In this document: positions 57,669 to 64,000 of the stretch, piece by piece
Position numbering within the stretch: the stretch's first letter is position 1
Layout: each line of letters starts with the position of its first letter
NCBI RefSeq assembly: GCF_900119315.1
Contig: NZ_LT827010.1
Span: 3,505,001-3,569,000 of the forward strand
DNA length: 64,000 bases
Direction of reading: 5' to 3'
From: Actinoplanes sp. SE50/110
GTDB taxonomy: Bacteria; Actinomycetota; Actinomycetes; Mycobacteriales; Micromonosporaceae
Notes under the pieces: model-generated
What the model was told of the DNA's origin: nothing
The model's input: the letters and a program-made list of their open reading frames with translations, nothing else
Database searches by the model: none
Made by a program: the position numbers and the translations under genes

Positions 57669-58190
57669 ATGACGGCGACACTCGGCGACATCCTGCTCGT
57701 CTTCCTGGCCGACCGGCCCGGCTCGGCCTACGACCTGAAGCAGCGCCACGAGCAGACCTTCGGGGCCGACCGCGCCGTCGACGTGCTGCGGGTTGCGCAG
57801 ACCCTGAGCCGGCAGGAGAAATCGGGGTACGTGCGGCCCAGCACCCGCGCCCTGCCACCGCGTTCGCCGCGGGTGTTCACGCTGACCGACGCGGGTCTGC
57901 GCCGGCAGTTCGGCTGGCTGCTCGACGTGCCGCCGGACGCGGCCGGGCCGGACGTGCTCGACCGGGTGCTGCTGGCGATGGCCGCCACCGAGCGGGCCAC
58001 CTTCGACGCGGTCGTCGCCCGCTGCCTGGCGGTGCTGGAGGCGCAGCGACCCCGGCCCGGCCTGCCCCGCCAGGACGCGCTGTCGGTCCGGCACGCCCGG
58101 GCCGAGCTGGCGGTGGTGATGGCCACCTCGGCGATCGAGTGGGTCCGGCACCTGGCGCAGCGCCCGCGCGAGCGGGACGCCGCCGCCTGA
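57669..58190 (+). CDS. PadR-family transcriptional regulator
   Basis: The 173-residue regulator's winged helix LGDILLVFLADRPGSAYDLK, then VLRVAQTLSRQEKSGYVRPS and RVFTLTDAGLRR, is typical of PadR. A C-terminal helical dimerisation domain contains ATERATFDAVVARCLAVLEA. The ATG at 57669 is preferred because GGGAGGGG lies about 9 bases before it; a GTG at 57645 would start only three bases after the operator. It probably represses the divergent TauE-like permease and itself. Confidence 0.86.
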   Translation: MTATLGDILLVFLADRPGSAYDLKQRHEQTFGADRAVDVLRVAQTLSRQEKSGYVRPSTRALPPRSPRVFTLTDAGLRRQFGWLLDVPPDAAGPDVLDRVLLAMAATERATFDAVVARCLAVLEAQRPRPGLPRQDALSVRHARAELAVVMATSAIEWVRHLAQRPRERDAAA

Positions 58191-58283
58191 AACCGCCGCC
58201 GGGGACGCCGCTGCCGAAGGTCGCGAACCGGTGCACAATGGGCGGGTGGTCGTGATCGTCTCCGGACTTCGAAAGGCATCCCC

Positions 58284-58862
58284 ATGCCCCAGCTCATGAT
58301 CATCATCGGTTCGACCCGTCCCGGCCGGGCCGGGCTGCCGATCGGCCGGTGGTTCGCCGAGGCGGCCGCCAAGCACGGCGGCTTCGACGTGCAGATCGCC
58401 GACCTGGCCGAGATCGACCTGCCGCTGCTGGCCGACCCGCACCACCCGCGCCTGCGGCAGTACGTGCACCAGCACACCTGGGACTGGAGCGCCCGGGTCG
58501 CGGCCGCCGACGCGGTCGTGGTCGTCACCCCGGAGTACAACTACGGCTACCCGGCCGGGGTGAAGAACGCGCTCGACCACCTGTCCCAGGAGTGGGCGTA
58601 CGCGCCGGTCGGCTTCGTCTCCTACGGCGGGATCGCGGCCGGCACCCGCGCCGTGCAGCAGCTCAAGCAGGTGGTCACCACGCTGCGGATGATCCCGGTG
58701 GTCGAGAGCGTGAACATCCCGTTCCACGCCCAGCACCTCACCGACGGCGTCTTCACCCCGGCCCCGGCCGCCGAGCAGGCCGCCACCGCGATGCTCGACG
58801 AGCTGGTCAAGGTCGAGGCCGGCGTCCACCGGCTGCGCGCCGACGTCCGCGCCACCTTCTGA
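58284..58862 (+). CDS. NAD(P)H-dependent FMN reductase
   Basis: This 192-residue flavodoxin-like fold has an FMN phosphate loop GSTRPGRAG at 9-17 and an isoalloxazine-binding loop PEYNYGYPAGVKNALDHLS. It is a family member of chromate/azo/quinone reductases, cytoplasmic and usually dimeric. AAAGG stands 7 bases before the ATG. It follows the PadR gene by 93 bases on the same strand and precedes the DGPF/ECF sigma pair. It may protect against quinone or oxidative stress. Confidence 0.9.
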   Translation: MPQLMIIIGSTRPGRAGLPIGRWFAEAAAKHGGFDVQIADLAEIDLPLLADPHHPRLRQYVHQHTWDWSARVAAADAVVVVTPEYNYGYPAGVKNALDHLSQEWAYAPVGFVSYGGIAAGTRAVQQLKQVVTTLRMIPVVESVNIPFHAQHLTDGVFTPAPAAEQAATAMLDELVKVEAGVHRLRADVRATF

Positions 58863-58948
58863 TCAGGGGGCTGTCGGATCGGGGCGGGTCCGTTCGTAGC
58901 AGGGTGGAGCGGCCGCCGCCGGCGGCCACCGGGATCGGGAGCATCGCG

Positions 58949-59281
58949 ATGACGCAGTATCTGATGTCCGTGCTGAACGACGCCGACACGCGGGCGACCG
59001 AGGCGGAGGCGGCGGCGATCGACGTCTTCAACGCGAAGATGCGGGCCGACGGGCACTGGGTGTTCGCCGGGGGACTGGCGGCGCCGGGCAGTGCGACCGT
59101 CGTCGACGCGCGGGACGGGCAGCCGGTGTTCACCGACGGGCCGTACCTGGAGTCGAAGGAGCACATCGTGGGCTTCTGGATCGTCGAGGCGGCGCACCTC
59201 GACGAGGCGTTGCGGCTGGCCGCGGCCGGGTCGAAGGCCTGCAACCGGAGGGTCGAGCTGCGCCCGTTCCTGGGCGCATGA
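58949..59281 (+). CDS. YCII-related (DGPF) protein
   Basis: The 110-residue ferredoxin-like alpha/beta protein has motifs YLMSVLNDADTR, HWVFAGGLAAPGSATVVDAR, the characteristic DGPY within VFTDGPYLESKE and GFWIVEAAHLDEAL. DGPF proteins are almost always next to ECF42 sigma factors, as here, where its stop overlaps the sigma ATG (ATGA). They are thought to be targets or partners of the sigma factor; the biochemical role is unknown. GGGAG precedes the ATG. Confidence 0.88.
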   Translation: MTQYLMSVLNDADTRATEAEAAAIDVFNAKMRADGHWVFAGGLAAPGSATVVDARDGQPVFTDGPYLESKEHIVGFWIVEAAHLDEALRLAAAGSKACNRRVELRPFLGA

Positions 59282-60492
59282 CCGCGATCGACGAGGTGAT
59301 CACCCGGGTGCACCGGGCCGAGTGGGCCCGGGTGGTCGCGACCCTGGCGCGGCGGATCGGTGATCTCGACGTGGCCGAGGAGATGGCCGCCGAGGCGTTC
59401 GCGATCGCGGTGCAACGGTGGCCGGCCGACGGCGTACCGCCGAATCCGGGTGCCTGGCTGACCACGACCGCGCAGCGCAAGGCGATCGACCGGCTGCGGC
59501 GTGAGGTGCGGCGCGACGAGATCCATCGGGAGGCGCTGATGACGTACGACCCGCCCGGCCCGCTCGGCGCCGTCGACGACGACCGGCTGCGACTGGTGTT
59601 CACCTGCTGCCATCCGGCGCTCGCCATGGACGCGCGGGTGGCGCTGACGCTGCGGATGGTCGGCGGGCTGACCGTGCCCGAGATCGCCCGCGCCTTCCTG
59701 GTCGAGGAGGCGGCCATGAGCCGCCGGATCACCCGGGCCAAAGCCAAGATCAAGGACGCCCGGATCCCGTACGGCGTACCGTTCCGCGAAGATCTCCCGA
59801 TCCGGGTCGGCGGGGTCCTGGCCGTCCTGTTCCTGATCTTCAACGAGGGGTATCTGGCGTCGGATCCCGCCCGCGAGCCGGTCCGCGCCGACGTGACCGC
59901 GGAGGCGATCCGGCTGACCCGGCTGGTCCGCGCCCTGCTCCCGGACGACGGTGAGGTGGTCGGGCTGCTCGCGCTGATGCTGCTCACCGAGGCCCGGCGC
60001 CCCGCCCGGGTGTCCGCGACCGGCGACCTGGTCACCCTCACCGACCAGGACCGCGCCCTCTGGGACCGGGAGCTGATCGCCGAGGGGCACGCGCTGGTCC
60101 GGGCCCGGCTCGCCGGCGGGCAGGCGCCCGGCCGCTACCAGATCCTGGCCGCGATCAACGCGGTGCACACCGATGCCCGGCACGCCGGGGACACCGCCTG
60201 GGGGCAGGTGGTCGCCCTCTACGACCAGCTCCTGCGGCTCGACCCGTCGCCGGTCGTGCGGCTCAACCGGGCGATCGCGGTCGCCGAGCGGGACGGGCCG
60301 CGGGTGGCGCTGGCACTGATCGACGACCTGCCGCTGGACGGCTACCACGCGTTCCACGCGACCCGGGCCGAGCTGCTGCGCCGGTCGGGGCAGCACGATC
60401 AGGCCAGAACGGCGTACGACCGGGCCATCGTCCTGTCGACCAACCGTGCCGAGACCGCCCACCTGCAGCGGCGCCGGGCCGGCTTGTCCTGA
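59278..60492 (+). CDS. ECF42-type RNA polymerase sigma factor with C-terminal TPR-like extension
   Basis: This 404-residue protein's region 2 (residues 10-80; AEEMAAEAFAIAVQRWPADG, GAWLTTTAQRKAIDRLRRE) and region 4 (DARVALTLRMVGGLTVPEIA, then MSRRITRAKAKIK) form an ECF sigma factor. A 220-residue helical extension with DUF6596/TPR-like repeats (EAARRPAR-type helices, YDQLLRLDPSPVVRLNRAIA, AELLRRSGQHDQARTAYDRA) follows, as in group ECF42. In Streptomyces this extension is needed for activity; no anti-sigma is used. It is coupled to the DGPF gene by ATGA. It probably drives DGPF genes. Confidence 0.92.
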   Translation: MTAIDEVITRVHRAEWARVVATLARRIGDLDVAEEMAAEAFAIAVQRWPADGVPPNPGAWLTTTAQRKAIDRLRREVRRDEIHREALMTYDPPGPLGAVDDDRLRLVFTCCHPALAMDARVALTLRMVGGLTVPEIARAFLVEEAAMSRRITRAKAKIKDARIPYGVPFREDLPIRVGGVLAVLFLIFNEGYLASDPAREPVRADVTAEAIRLTRLVRALLPDDGEVVGLLALMLLTEARRPARVSATGDLVTLTDQDRALWDRELIAEGHALVRARLAGGQAPGRYQILAAINAVHTDARHAGDTAWGQVVALYDQLLRLDPSPVVRLNRAIAVAERDGPRVALALIDDLPLDGYHAFHATRAELLRRSGQHDQARTAYDRAIVLSTNRAETAHLQRRRAGLS

Positions 60493-60533
60493 GGGCCGTA
60501 CACTCGGGCGCCCGGCGGTGAGGAGATCAGGCG

Positions 60534-60737
60534 ATGGGACTTTCAGGGCGGGAATGCCCGGACTGCGGGCGCAGTGTGCGCGAGCCGTTCGAGCAGACCG
60601 TGACCGGTCGCGAGGTCTGCCCGGACTGCGCGAAGGCGCTGTTTCTGGGTTCGGCCGCAGGCGCGGTCACCGGCGACGTCGGTGCCGGCTACGGGGTGTG
60701 GGCGATGCTGATGCGCAAGGTCCGCCGCTCGGAGTAG
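60534..60737 (+). CDS. Small zinc-ribbon protein with hydrophobic C-terminus
   Basis: The 67-residue protein has Cys8-x-x-Cys11 and Cys29-x-x-Cys32 forming a zinc ribbon (RECPDCGRSVREPF, EVCPDCAKALF). The second half is Gly/Ala-rich and hydrophobic (LGSAAGAVTGDVGAGYGVWA), ending in KVRRSE, which suggests a membrane-associated hairpin. GAGGAG stands about 8 bases before the ATG. It may be cotranscribed with the sigma gene (41 bases). It is followed at once by a strong terminator. Confidence 0.72.
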   Translation: MGLSGRECPDCGRSVREPFEQTVTGREVCPDCAKALFLGSAAGAVTGDVGAGYGVWAMLMRKVRRSE

Positions 60738-60765
60738 GGCCGGCCGGCGGCGTGCCGGCCGGCCC
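60737..60765. terminator. Perfect 12-bp GC stem-loop, bidirectional terminator
   Basis: GGGCCGGCCGGC (60737-60748) and GCCGGCCGGCCC (60754-60765) pair perfectly with a 5-base loop. The stem starts on the last base of the zinc-ribbon stop and ends 8 bases before the stop of the convergent secreted-protein gene, so it can serve both. Confidence 0.85.
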
Positions 60766-60773
60766 CGGGTGGA

Positions 60774-61973
60774 TCAGCCGTCGTAGCTGCCCTGTTCGAC
60801 CGCGAAGACGTTGCGGTGCCCGACCGGCTCCTGCAGCGACCACAGCAGGTCGGCTTTGGTGGTGTCCTCCCAGTAGCTGATGCTCTCGCCGCCGCTGACC
60901 CAGGCGTACGCGGACGGGCCGGCGGCCGGCGTCCAGTAGTACAACTTCTTGTCGCCGGAGGAGTTGAACCACCAGCGGTCGTTGTGCGAGGCGACGCCGT
61001 TCAGCTTGAACCAGGGCAGCTTCAGCGCCTCGGTCGCGGTGGTGCTGGCCGCGAAGGTGGTGGCGCCCGGGGCGAACGGGAAGCGGATCGCGCGGGCCGC
61101 CCGGTTCGGGTACGCGGTGCAGCCCGACGAGCAGGTGTACTCGGTCATCACGATCGACGGGTCGGCGCGGTCCAGCGAGATCGTCGACCAGGCCAGTGCC
61201 GTGCCGGAGGTGGTGGCCGCGGTGATCGTGCCGAGCTGGGGCAGCGCGTACGCGTAATTGTGGGCGTAATAGGTGGTGTCGTCCTGCCGTCCGATCTGGT
61301 CGGCGGTGCCCCCGGTGTCGGTCTTCAGGATCTTCTTCATGTTGAACACCCGCATGCCGTGCCCGGTGTCGGCGACGTAGAGGTAGTCGCCGTACCAGGC
61401 GACGCCGCCGGCGTGCACCAGCACGTCCTTGAAGCTGGGCGCGGCCGCCGTGCCGGTCGGCTCCACCAAGAGGATCTTGCGATATCTGTTCGGGTACGTC
61501 GCATCCCAGTCGACCAGGGTGATCCGGCTGCGTGCGGTGCTGCCGCCGCAACCGTCCTCGGTGTACCAGCTGACCAGGATCAGCTGGTGTCCGTCATAGT
61601 TGCCGCTGTTCGCGGTGCCGATGGCGTCCCGGCTGCTGGTGATGCCCTGCGGGAAGTTCGCGCAGTCGTTGACGTCGGTGTCGTCGAACTGGAAGCCGGT
61701 GCTGTACCCGGCCAGGTTCAGCGCATCGGTGATCCCCCGCCGGTCGTGGTTCGCGTCGGCCATCACGGCCGAGACCGAGGCGGTGCCGAGCTTCGAGACC
61801 AGCGCGGCGTCCAGCGCATCGAACCGGCTGTAGTCGGCGGTCAGGGTGAACTGGCCGGCCGGCAGGGTGGTGGGTGCCGCGGCGGCCAGCGCCGGACTCC
61901 CGGCGACCAGGGCCGCGGAAACGGTGAGTGTCAGTGCCGCGGAAGCCCGCAGCAGGCGTGCACGTAGGGACAT
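60774..61973 (-). CDS. Secreted protein of unknown function
   Basis: The 399-residue protein has a signal peptide (ASAALTLTVSAALVAGSPAL AAA, cleavage near residue 32). The mature part has many Trp/Tyr/Asp and repeating beta-strand segments (VLVHAGGVAWYGDYLYVADT, GHGMRVFNM, DDTTYYAHNYAYALPQLG), suggesting a beta-propeller. Two or three disulfides are possible (CSSGC, CGG). The ATG at 61973 has GGGGGG about 6 bases upstream. A perfect 20-bp palindrome lies 17 bases before the start. No enzymatic motif is recognised. Confidence 0.72.
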   Translation of the reverse strand: MSLRARLLRASAALTLTVSAALVAGSPALAAAAPTTLPAGQFTLTADYSRFDALDAALVSKLGTASVSAVMADANHDRRGITDALNLAGYSTGFQFDDTDVNDCANFPQGITSSRDAIGTANSGNYDGHQLILVSWYTEDGCGGSTARSRITLVDWDATYPNRYRKILLVEPTGTAAAPSFKDVLVHAGGVAWYGDYLYVADTGHGMRVFNMKKILKTDTGGTADQIGRQDDTTYYAHNYAYALPQLGTITAATTSGTALAWSTISLDRADPSIVMTEYTCSSGCTAYPNRAARAIRFPFAPGATTFAASTTATEALKLPWFKLNGVASHNDRWWFNSSGDKKLYYWTPAAGPSAYAWVSGGESISYWEDTTKADLLWSLQEPVGHRNVFAVEQGSYDG

Positions 61974-61990
61974 GCGTGACCCCCCATGAT

Positions 61991-62010
61991 CTCGGTCGAT
62001 ATCGACCGAG
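61991..62010. promoter_or_regulatory. Perfect 20-bp palindrome
   Basis: CTCGGTCGAT at 61991-62000 is followed directly by ATCGACCGAG at 62001-62010, without spacer. It lies 17 bases upstream of the secreted-protein gene, between it and the diguanylate cyclase. It is a good candidate for a dimeric regulator site; a hairpin in the leader RNA is the alternative. Confidence 0.7.
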
Positions 62011-62192
62011 CACGATACACGCATTCATGATCATACGTGCTGCAAGGTCACCTCGAGGACGGGCCTACCCCCGGTCACCGGTCCCGGTGCGCCTCGCCGT
62101 CGACGGCGGGAGGGGGATGTCACCGTCTCGAAACCTCATGCCCGGAGGTCTGTTCCCGATGCGACTGCCAGGGTCATCCGGTTCGAGGAGTC

Positions 62193-63638
62193 ATGGTGTT
62201 GCGGTTCGGCCGTCAGGCATGGTCGGTATATCTCGCGTTCTGCGTAGTGGTGATGGCGGCGTGCTTCCTGGTGCCGTGGGAGTCGGTCAAAACGGTCCTG
62301 ACCGGGCTACTGGGTGTCTCGGCGGTGGTCGCCACCGCGGTCGGCGTGGCACGTCACCGGCCGGCGACGCGCTGGCCGTGGTACGTGATGGCGGCCGGTT
62401 GGCTCTTCTTCGCCGCCGGTGACGTCATCTACTGGGTGCAGAGTTCGGTCCTGGGCCGCGACGTCTTCCCGTCCGTCGCGGATGTCTTCTACCTGGGCTC
62501 CTACCCGATGCTCACGGTGGGCCTGCTCGGTCTCGTCCGGGCCCGCCGACCGGGTCGGGACCGGCCCGGCCTGCTGGATGCGCTGGTGCTGTCGACCGGT
62601 GCGGCCATGCTGTCGTGGGTGTTCCTGATGGAACCCTACGTTCACGCCACCGATCTCGACGTCCTGGGCCGGGTCGTCTCGCTCGCCTATCCGTCCGCTG
62701 ATCTGCTGCTTCTGGCCGTGTTGCTGCGGCTGACCACCGGCCGCGGGGACCGGCAGCCGGCGTTCCGGCTCTTCGTGGCGGCCGGCGCCGCCATGCTCGT
62801 CGGCGACGTCGTCTACGGGCTGATGGAGCTCACCATCGGCTACCACGCCGGGGACCCGATCGACGGGGCGTGGATGCTGATGTACGCCTTCGCCGGCGCG
62901 GCCGCCCTGCACCCGACGATGGCCGACATGTCACGGCTGTCGCCGCCCACGGCGGAGGGCACCATCGGGGTGGGACGGCTGATCGCGCTGGCCCTGGCCA
63001 GCCTCATGGCGCCGGCGGCACTGATCATCGAGTGGTTCCGCGGCGGCGAGATCGACATCCCGGTCATCGTGTCCGGCTGTGTGGTCCTGTTCCTGCTGGT
63101 CATCGCGCGTCTGCACGGCCTGGTGGTCCTGCTGGCCGAAAGCCTGCGATCGACCGAGGTGCAGGCCACCACCGACCAGCTGACCGGCCTGGCCAACCGC
63201 CGGCGTTTCCACACCTGCTGGCAGCAGTCGCTGACCGGCGAGGTCGGCCCCACCGCGCTGCTCTACATCGACCTCGACGGGTTCAAACCGGTCAACGACA
63301 AGCTGGGCCACGACGCCGGCGACAGCATCCTGCTCGGGGTCGCCGACCGCCTCCGCGGCGTGGTCCGCGCCGCCGACGTGGTCGCCCGCCTCGGCGGCGA
63401 CGAGTTCGCGATCATCCTGCCCTGGACCGACGACGCCACCGCCGGGACCATCGCGCAGCGCATCGTCGAGGACCTGGCGCAGCCGTTCGAGATCTCCGGA
63501 CGCGCGGTGTACATCGGCGCCAGCATCGGCGTCATCACCGCCGCCCGGGGTGACAACCCGAACGCGCAGCTGCGTCGTGCCGACACCGCGATGTACGCCG
63601 CCAAGAACGCGGGGCGAGGCCGGGTACACCACGGCTGA
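62193..63638 (+). CDS. Membrane diguanylate cyclase (GGDEF)
   Basis: This 481-residue protein has an N-terminal sensory membrane region with eight or nine helices (residues 12-310) and a GGDEF domain from about 320 (TTDQLTGLANRRRF, IDLDGFKPVNDKLGHDAGDS). The active motif G401-G-D-E-F405 is intact. R392-A-A-D395 is an inhibitory site placed five residues before it. The enzyme makes c-di-GMP and is feedback-controlled. The start is the ATG at 62193 or, judged by GAGGAG spacing, the GTG at 62196. No EAL domain is attached; an EAL protein is at 40.7 kb. Confidence 0.9.
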   Translation: MVLRFGRQAWSVYLAFCVVVMAACFLVPWESVKTVLTGLLGVSAVVATAVGVARHRPATRWPWYVMAAGWLFFAAGDVIYWVQSSVLGRDVFPSVADVFYLGSYPMLTVGLLGLVRARRPGRDRPGLLDALVLSTGAAMLSWVFLMEPYVHATDLDVLGRVVSLAYPSADLLLLAVLLRLTTGRGDRQPAFRLFVAAGAAMLVGDVVYGLMELTIGYHAGDPIDGAWMLMYAFAGAAALHPTMADMSRLSPPTAEGTIGVGRLIALALASLMAPAALIIEWFRGGEIDIPVIVSGCVVLFLLVIARLHGLVVLLAESLRSTEVQATTDQLTGLANRRRFHTCWQQSLTGEVGPTALLYIDLDGFKPVNDKLGHDAGDSILLGVADRLRGVVRAADVVARLGGDEFAIILPWTDDATAGTIAQRIVEDLAQPFEISGRAVYIGASIGVITAARGDNPNAQLRRADTAMYAAKNAGRGRVHHG

Positions 63639-63700
63639 CCGCTCCGGCGTGCCCGGTGCGGGTGCGGTGCCCGCCGTGGACCTCGCTCGCGACAATGCGG

Positions 63701-64000
63701 TCACGAGAAGTCCTGGCGGTAGTCGCTGAGGGTCAGGCCGAGCACCGACCGGAACTCGTTGGCCAGATGTGCGTGGTCGCTGTAGCCCAGGTCGGCGGCG
63801 ACCGCCGCCAGGTTCGTGCCCGGCTCGGCCCGCAGCCGCTCGGCCGCCTCCTGCAGCCGTCGCCGGCGGATCATCGCGAGCGGGGGCAGCCCGACGTACC
63901 GGGCCGCGAGTCGCTGCAGTGAGCGGGCCGAGATGTTCAGCCGGGCCGTCGCGTCCTGGACCGTGCGGATCGCCGGGTCGGCGTCGATGAGGCCGGCCAT
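63701..64000 (-). CDS. AraC-family regulator, 3' part
   Basis: The visible 99 residues are the C-terminal double helix-turn-helix of an AraC protein: RTVQDATARLNISARSLQRL, AARYVGLPPLAMIRRRRLQE, then LAAVAADLGYSDHAHLANEF and LGLTLSDYRQDF. The frame is open at the window edge. The ATG at 64000 is probably internal, since these regulators are usually 250-320 residues long. It is convergent with the diguanylate cyclase (62 bases between stops). Confidence 0.85.
   Translation of the reverse strand: MAGLIDADPAIRTVQDATARLNISARSLQRLAARYVGLPPLAMIRRRRLQEAAERLRAEPGTNLAAVAADLGYSDHAHLANEFRSVLGLTLSDYRQDFS

Noticed and set aside
1..64000. tRNA or rRNA genes
   Set aside because: I looked for TTCGA-type T-loops with paired acceptor stems and for rRNA core sequences and found none that I could support.

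Overview
The window is 64 kb of very GC-rich DNA with dense short-spaced genes, many GTG starts, GTGA/ATGA stop-start overlaps and several start codons lying directly on a -10-like hexamer (leaderless transcripts). Together with NgcEFG-type sugar uptake, a CslA/GlxA/GH6 cell-tip glycan locus, partner-switching STAS/ATPase pairs, trypco2/CHAT/RHIM-like genes and an ECF42/DGPF pair, this indicates the chromosome of a filamentous actinomycete. Micromonosporaceae (Actinoplanes-like) is my best guess, but that is inference. I see no rRNA, tRNA, CRISPR array or intact insertion sequence. Mobile DNA is limited to an IS5-type and an IS701-type transposase remnant.

Layout. 1-2.65 kb: end of an ABC sugar-uptake operon (ngcEFG-like). 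3-5.5 kb: lone STAS protein, a receiver-domain relic, a four-fold repeated membrane protein. 5.5-12.1 kb: MarR/hydrolase pair, two-component system with a membrane-anchored trypsin-like protease, LysR/EamA pair, cutinase. 12.4-17.1 kb: epimerase, a three-gene ABC-2 exporter and an unknown protein. 17.2-22.7 kb: Ca2+/cation exchanger, TetR-controlled amine oxidase, a VWA protein flanked on both sides by degenerate tandem-repeat arrays, and a YgjV-acetyltransferase-like fusion. 23-26.1 kb: DesK/LuxR two-component system divergent from a secreted penicillin-binding-type serine hydrolase. 26.5-33.2 kb: a CaiB-type CoA-transferase with a repetitive N-terminus, then a tightly packed six-gene glycan operon (epimerase, two GT4 glycosyltransferases, a GT-B-like protein, two uncharacterised proteins).

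33.2-39.9 kb is the most unusual part: a HEAT-like repeat protein, a trypco2 protein, a CHAT protease, a CPBP membrane protease and a small protein ending in a RHIM-like amyloid motif. The domain mix matches predicted NTP-dependent or amyloid-triggered biological-conflict (cell-suicide or immunity) systems of multicellular bacteria. The 3' end of the trypco2 gene has been tandemly amplified into the intergenic space.

40-49.5 kb: DUF4190 protein, EAL phosphodiesterase, lipoprotein hydrolase, IclR-controlled 3-oxoacid CoA-transferase, a three-domain GH16 enzyme, small membrane proteins, IS5 remnant, and an ATPase/STAS switch pair. 49.9-55.1 kb: glxA, an inverted GH6 cellulase and cslA, for a cellulose-like polymer at hyphal tips. 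55.2-64 kb: Asp/Gly/Trp/His-rich secreted protein, IS701 remnant, GtrA, TauE/PadR pair with a clear operator, FMN reductase, DGPF/ECF42 sigma operon, secreted protein behind a perfect 20-bp palindrome, diguanylate cyclase, and the end of an AraC regulator. Many regulator/target pairs are divergent with a visible palindrome between them, so local regulation can be read directly from the sequence.
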